64,000 bases of DNA from Streptomyces sp. GESEQ-35 (lineage in GTDB: Bacteria > Actinomycetota > Actinomycetes > Streptomycetales > Streptomycetaceae). The notes under the pieces were generated by a model, which was not told where the DNA came from, searched no databases, and saw nothing but the letters and a program-made list of their open reading frames with translations. Location of the stretch: the NCBI RefSeq assembly GCF_017948485.1, contig NZ_JAFFSX010000003.1:454281-518280 (forward strand), written 5' to 3'. Positions 60,083-64,000 of this stretch are shown here, piece after piece. The number at the start of each line of letters is the position of its first letter. The stretch's first letter is position 1. The translations under genes were made by a program, and so were the position numbers.

Positions 60083-60676
60083 TCACTCCTGGAGCCGGGC
60101 CGCGAGAAGCGGTCCTTCGAGGACCTCGGCACGAGGCAGATCCAGCCCGAACACCGACTCGGCCAGGCCCAGAGCCCGCAGTTCGGGCTGCACTACGTCG
60201 ACACCATGCTGATACGGCGACCTGCCGTCCGGGAGCAGCAGACCCGCCTCCCGCATCGCCCCTGCGAGCCGGTCGGGATCGTCGCCGGTGCGCTCGTGTT
60301 CGCGGCCGGGCTCGAACCGGCACACCAACCGGCCGTCCTCCGCGTAGCCGAGCGACATGTCCGCGTTCACCGTCCGCCACATGTCGATCGCATCCGTGCC
60401 GGTCGAGAGCTGTCGGACTCTGTCCAGCGAATCCGGGCCGGCGGGACCGCCCTCGACGAAGGCATACGCCCATCTCCCGCTCGCTCCGGCACGCACCACT
60501 ACGTCGTCGGTCTCGTCGGCGAGGTCGCCGGCCTCCTCCCGCGTCAGCACCTGATCGGGGTCGACGTCCAGTCCGAGCCGCGTCAGCAGGTCAGCCGGGG
60601 GCAGCCCTCGAACGAACAGAACCCAATAGCCGAGATTCACTTCTTCTGCCGTCGCAAGCCACCGAATTCCGTCCAA
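60083..60676 (-). CDS. DUF6461 domain protein
   Basis: The core of about 197 aa starts DGIRWLATAEEVNLGYWVLFVRGLPPADLLTRLG and contains WAYAFVEGG, DMWRTVNADMSLGYAEDGRLVCRFEPG and a C-terminal alpha-helical part, features of DUF6461 proteins of streptomycetes. It has no signal peptide. A start at TTG 60676 has GAAGGGAAGAGG upstream and fits the family; the frame continues open to ATG 60910 without family likeness. The function is unknown. It is convergent with the giant secreted nuclease gene. Confidence 0.75.
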   Translation of the reverse strand: MDGIRWLATAEEVNLGYWVLFVRGLPPADLLTRLGLDVDPDQVLTREEAGDLADETDDVVVRAGASGRWAYAFVEGGPAGPDSLDRVRQLSTGTDAIDMWRTVNADMSLGYAEDGRLVCRFEPGREHERTGDDPDRLAGAMREAGLLLPDGRSPYQHGVDVVQPELRALGLAESVFGLDLPRAEVLEGPLLAARLQE

Positions 60677-60948
60677 CCTCTTCCCTTCGTCGCAGCGCGC
60701 CCGCAGAGCATGTACGGCGTCCCGGACGCGAACGATGGCATCTCCGCTCAGCGTACGCAGAATGCTGTGGCGTTTTGTCTGGATGACGACGCCCTCCTCA
60801 AGCTCTGCGGCCGTGTGGCGCCCGAACGACGGACCGTACGAGCCGTCGGCAGGGCGCCTGCTGCCCTGGACGGGCACGTCGGGGTCCGCGACGACCCAGG
60901 ACGGCTGCACCTGGGGGACTCTCAGGGACGTACGGCAGGATGTCCCCC

Positions 60949-62457
60949 ATGCCCAGTGCTGAATCGACGCAAGCGAGCGTGCACGAGCCGGACCCGGTGC
61001 CGCCGACCAAAGAAGACGTGGTCGCCGCGCGCGGCAGCGAGCTGATCGGCGGTCCCATCGGCCGGCGTGCCCTGTTCGGGACGTCCTGGTGGACCCCCGT
61101 ACGGATCATCGCGCTCGTGGCGATCGGCATGTTCGCTCTCGGCCTGGTCCAGAAGGCGCCCTGCTACAACGGTGCCTGGTTCTTCGGCGCCAGCTCGCAG
61201 TACACGCACGCCTGCTATTCGGACATCCCGCACCTCTACCAGGGGCGCGGCTTCGCCGACGGGCTCGTGCCGTACTTCGACAAGCTCTCCGGCGACATGC
61301 AGTACCTCGAATACCCGGTACTGACCGGAGTGTTCATGGAGGTCGCCGCCTGGCTCACACCCGGCAGCGGCAGCATCCAGGACCAGGAGCAGTGGTACTG
61401 GATGGTCAACGCCGGGATGCTGATGGTGTGCGCCGCCGTCATCGCCGTCTGCGTGACCCGTACGCACGCCCGGCGGCCCTGGGACGGTCTGCTGGTCGCC
61501 CTGGCCCCCGCCCTCGCGCTGACCGCCACCATCAACTGGGACCTGCTGGCGGTCGCTCTGACGGCCGCGGCGATGCTGATGTGGTCGCGGGGCCGTTCGC
61601 TCGCTTTCGGCGTCCTCCTGGGGCTCGCCACGGCCGCCAAGCTCTATCCCTTCCTCCTGCTCGGCCCGCTGCTCGTGCTCTGCTGGCGTGCGGGCAAATG
61701 GCGGGAGTTCGGGACGGCACTGGGAGGGGCGGTCATCGCCTGGCTGGTGGTGAACGTGCCGGTGATGCTGTTCGCCTACGAAGGCTGGTCGAAGTTCTAC
61801 GAGTTCAGCCAGGAGCGGGGCGTCGACTTCGGCTCCTTCTGGCTGATCATGTCCCAGAACTCGACCAACCCGCTCAGCACCGACACCGTGAACACTCTGG
61901 CCACTCTGCTGATGCTGGTGTGCTGCGCGGGCATCGCGGCGCTGACACTGACCGCGCCCCGCCGTCCGCGCTTCGCCCAGTTGGCCTTTCTGATCGTCGC
62001 GGCCTTCATCCTCACCAACAAGGTCTACTCGCCGCAGTACGTACTGTGGCTGATCCCCCTCGCCGCGCTGGCCCGGCCGAAGTGGCGGGACTTCCTGATC
62101 TGGCAGGCCTGCGAGGTGGCGTACTTCCTGGGCATCTGGATGTACCTCGCGTACACGACCAGCGGAGACGCTCACAAGGGCCTTCCGGCCGACGGCTACC
62201 ACTGGGCCATCGGCCTGCACCTGCTGGGGACGCTGTACCTGTGCGCGGTGATCGTGCGCGACATCTTCATGCCGGAGCGGGACGTGGTGCGCAGGGCCGG
62301 CGACGACGACCCTTCGGGTGGCGTCCTCGACGGCGCGGAGGACGTTTTCGTGTTCGGCGCGGCAGCCCACCCGCCGCGGCACGCGGCTCACTTCGAAGGA
62401 CCTCAAGTGGAGTGGGGCAGTGCAAGCCCCGGGCCGTCCGAGGAGCGTTCGCCCTGA
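60949..62457 (+). CDS. GT87-type polyprenyl-phosphate-dependent glycosyltransferase (DUF2029)
   Basis: The 502-aa membrane protein has about 10 helices, an extracytoplasmic DxD-like acidic site after helix 1 (YSDIPHLYQGRGFADG) and YLEYPVLTG, the arrangement of GT-C enzymes of family GT87/DUF2029. These transfer mannose or other sugars from polyprenyl phosphate in cell-envelope glycans. An alternative ATG lies at 60940. The C-terminal tail is disordered. The sugar is unknown. A terminator follows. Confidence 0.9.
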   Translation: MPSAESTQASVHEPDPVPPTKEDVVAARGSELIGGPIGRRALFGTSWWTPVRIIALVAIGMFALGLVQKAPCYNGAWFFGASSQYTHACYSDIPHLYQGRGFADGLVPYFDKLSGDMQYLEYPVLTGVFMEVAAWLTPGSGSIQDQEQWYWMVNAGMLMVCAAVIAVCVTRTHARRPWDGLLVALAPALALTATINWDLLAVALTAAAMLMWSRGRSLAFGVLLGLATAAKLYPFLLLGPLLVLCWRAGKWREFGTALGGAVIAWLVVNVPVMLFAYEGWSKFYEFSQERGVDFGSFWLIMSQNSTNPLSTDTVNTLATLLMLVCCAGIAALTLTAPRRPRFAQLAFLIVAAFILTNKVYSPQYVLWLIPLAALARPKWRDFLIWQACEVAYFLGIWMYLAYTTSGDAHKGLPADGYHWAIGLHLLGTLYLCAVIVRDIFMPERDVVRRAGDDDPSGGVLDGAEDVFVFGAAAHPPRHAAHFEGPQVEWGSASPGPSEERSP

Positions 62458-62483
62458 GCGAACGAGGCGTAGGCGGGCCACGT

Positions 62484-62520
62484 AAAAGGCCGCACACGGT
62501 GTCTCCGTGTACGGCCTTTT
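62484..62520 (+). terminator. Terminator after the GT87 gene
   Basis: Arms AAAAGGCCG... and their mirror ending CGGCCTTTT pair over about 16 bases with one mismatch (62484-62520). It also serves the minus-strand gene beyond. Confidence 0.9.
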
Positions 62521-62568
62521 CTGCCGTTGTGACGCGCGCAGGCGGCTCTGTCTTCTGTCGGACAGCCG

Positions 62569-63600
62569 TCAGCGATCGACGAGCCGGTCGAACTGCGTGG
62601 TGGTGTGCCGCAGATGGGCTACCAGTTCGTCGCCGACCTTCGGCTCCGAGGCGTCCGCGGGCACGAACAGGATGGAGACCTGCATGTGCGGCGGCTCGGC
62701 GAACCAGCGCTGCTTGCCGTCCCAGACGAAGGGAGAAAGGTTCCGGTTGACCGTGGCGAGGCCGGCGCGGGCGACGCCCTTGGCGCGCGGCATGACGCCG
62801 TGCAGCGCCTTGGGGGCCTCCAGGCCCACCCCGTGCGACGTACCGCCCGCAACGACCACCAGGAAGCCGTCGGAGGCCGCCTTCTGCTGCCGGTAGCCGA
62901 AGCGGTCGCCCTTGGAGACGCGGGTGACGTCCAGGACCGCGCCGCGGTACTCGGTGGCCTCGTGATCGCCCAGCCACAGCCGGGTGCCGATACGGGCGCG
63001 GAAGCGGGTCTGCGGGAACTGCTGCTGGAGACGGGCCAGTTCCTCGGCCTTGAGGTGGCTGACGAACATGGTGTGCAACGGCAGACGGGCCGCACGCAGC
63101 CGGTCCATCCAGCCGATGACTTCCTCGACGGCGTCCGAGCCGTCGGTGCGGTCCAGCGGCAGATGGATGGCGAAGCCCTCCAGGCGGACGTTCTCGATGG
63201 CGGCGTGCAGCTGTGGCAGGTCCCGCTCGCTCACGCCGTGCCGCTTCATCGAGGACATCACCTCGATGACCACCCGGGCGCCCACGAGGCCGTACACGCC
63301 GTCGATCGACGAGACGGAGCGGATGACCCGGTCGGGCAGCGGAACGGGCTCCTCGCCGCGCCGGTACGGCGTCAGCACGAGCAGGTCACCGCCGAACCAG
63401 TCCTTTATGCGCGCGGCCTCGTACGTCGTGCCGACGGCGAGGACCTCCGAGCCCAGCCGTGTGGTCTCCTCGGCGAGCCGTTCGTGTCCGAAGCCGTAGC
63501 CGTTGCCCTTGCAGACCGGGACAAGGCCCGGGAACTGCTCCTGCACGTGCTTGTGATGCGCCCGCCAGCGCGCGGTGTCGACGTAAAGCGTGAGCGCCAT
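62569..63600 (-). CDS. Alanine racemase-like PLP enzyme
   Basis: The 343-aa protein has the fold-type III N-terminus (ALTLYVDTARWRAHHKHVQEQFPGLVPVCKGNGYGFGHERLA) with the PLP lysine in CKGNGYGFG, followed by GTTYEAARI and the barrel and C-terminal beta domain (DVTRVSKGDRFGYRQQ). It is shorter than housekeeping Alr and lies directly below a FemAB-family gene. Such pairs occur in Streptomyces, so a role in peptidoglycan cross-bridge or precursor metabolism is likely but unproven. Start ATG 63600. Confidence 0.88.
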   Translation of the reverse strand: MALTLYVDTARWRAHHKHVQEQFPGLVPVCKGNGYGFGHERLAEETTRLGSEVLAVGTTYEAARIKDWFGGDLLVLTPYRRGEEPVPLPDRVIRSVSSIDGVYGLVGARVVIEVMSSMKRHGVSERDLPQLHAAIENVRLEGFAIHLPLDRTDGSDAVEEVIGWMDRLRAARLPLHTMFVSHLKAEELARLQQQFPQTRFRARIGTRLWLGDHEATEYRGAVLDVTRVSKGDRFGYRQQKAASDGFLVVVAGGTSHGVGLEAPKALHGVMPRAKGVARAGLATVNRNLSPFVWDGKQRWFAEPPHMQVSILFVPADASEPKVGDELVAHLRHTTTQFDRLVDR

Positions 63601-63665
63601 GGCCGGACCTGGAACCTTTCTCGTGGCTGCGGTGTATCAGAGATGTGAAAGCAAATTGTGGTGTG

Positions 63666-64000
63666 TCAGCGGCGGGACATGTAGATGTCGAGCGCCTTGT
63701 GGAGCAGCTTGTTGAGCGGGAAGTCCCACTCGCCGAGGTATTCGGCGGCCTGCCCGCCCGTTCCCACCTTGAACTGGATCAGACCGAAGAGGTGGTCGGT
63801 CTCGTCCAGCGAGTCGGAGATTCCACGCAGGTCGTAGACGGTGGCGCCGAGCGCATAGGAGTCGCGCAACATCGTCCACTGCATCGCGTTCGAGGGCCGG
63901 ACCTCACGGCCGATGTTGTCGGACGCGCCGTAGGAGTACCAGACATGGCCGCCGACCACCAGCATGGTCGCGGCCGACAGGTTCACACCGTTGTGGCGGG
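63666..64000 (-). CDS. FemAB-family peptidyltransferase (5' part outside window)
   Basis: Only the C-terminal 110 or so residues are in the window; the frame is open to the edge. Visible features are LSAATMLVVGGHVWYSYGASDNIGREVRPSNAMQWTMLRDSYALGATVYDLRGI and FPLNKLLHKALDIYMSRR, typical of FemX/FemAB enzymes that transfer amino acids from aminoacyl-tRNA to lipid II. In Streptomyces FemX adds glycine. It lies 65 bases upstream of the alanine-racemase-like gene. Confidence 0.9.
   Translation of the reverse strand, partial: RHNGVNLSAATMLVVGGHVWYSYGASDNIGREVRPSNAMQWTMLRDSYALGATVYDLRGISDSLDETDHLFGLIQFKVGTGGQAAEYLGEWDFPLNKLLHKALDIYMSRR

Overview
The window is the origin region of a Streptomyces (or very close actinomycete) chromosome. 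The evidence is the very high GC content, frequent GTG/TTG starts, the order gyrA-gyrB-dciA-recF-gnd-dnaN-[oriC]-dnaA-rpmH-rnpA-yidD-yidC-jag-rsmG-parA-parB, many DnaA boxes of the TTGTCCACA type, many parS sites (GTTTCACGTGAAAC), and actinomycete-specific genes such as crgA, class E sortases and DLW-39. The species cannot be named from the sequence alone.

Layout. 0-5.9 kb: the 3' part of a PASTA-domain Ser/Thr kinase (PknB type), a small secreted protein, and a minus-strand cluster of three class E sortases interleaved with a TrpG/PabA glutamine amidotransferase, a 53-aa membrane peptide and a DUF881 protein. 6.8-16.7 kb: crgA, a rhomboid protease, cyclophilin, a DUF5324 protein, tRNA-Ala(TGC), an HTH protein, a second Ser/Thr kinase, a secreted/anchored protein, DLW-39, a small exported protein, tRNA-Ile(GAT) and a DUF3566 protein. 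16.7-34.8 kb: the replication core. gyrA, gyrB, dciA, recF, gnd, dnaN and dnaA run on the minus strand. oriC lies between dnaN and dnaA (25728-26586). rpmH, rnpA, yidD, yidC, jag, rsmG, parA and parB run on the plus strand. 35-50.5 kb: a GNAT protein, trxB-trxA behind a SigR-type promoter, sigM with its anti-sigma factor, a pseudokinase beside murJ, a DUF6049 protein, the CCA-adding enzyme, an LppU-like protein, an MFS transporter, and ino1 with a PadR regulator. 51-64 kb: a class A penicillin-binding protein, then an accessory-looking stretch (54.3-60.9 kb) with a DUF2690 protein, a short HTH regulator in unusually AT-rich DNA, and a secreted protein of about 1491 aa combining a lysozyme-like domain, a golvesin/Xly-type domain and a C-terminal NucA/NucB nuclease domain. 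After it come a DUF6461 protein, a GT87-type glycosyltransferase, an alanine-racemase-like protein and the C-terminal part of a FemAB-family transferase.

How it fits together. DnaA, DnaN, DciA, RecF, gyrase and oriC form the initiation module. DnaA-box groups also occur outside oriC: at 7.17-7.38 kb, downstream of dnaN, in the dnaA promoter gap and in the parA leader, which suggests titration and coupling of replication to expression. ParA and ParB act on at least seven perfect parS sites, two of them built into a 66-bp palindrome and two lying inside genes as Val-Ser-Arg-Glu-Thr codons. Cell-wall genes (PASTA kinase, CrgA, MurJ with pseudokinase, PBP, FemAB, sortases) flank the origin, as usual in actinomycetes. 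The most novel part is the 54.3-60.9 kb stretch around the giant secreted lysozyme/nuclease protein.
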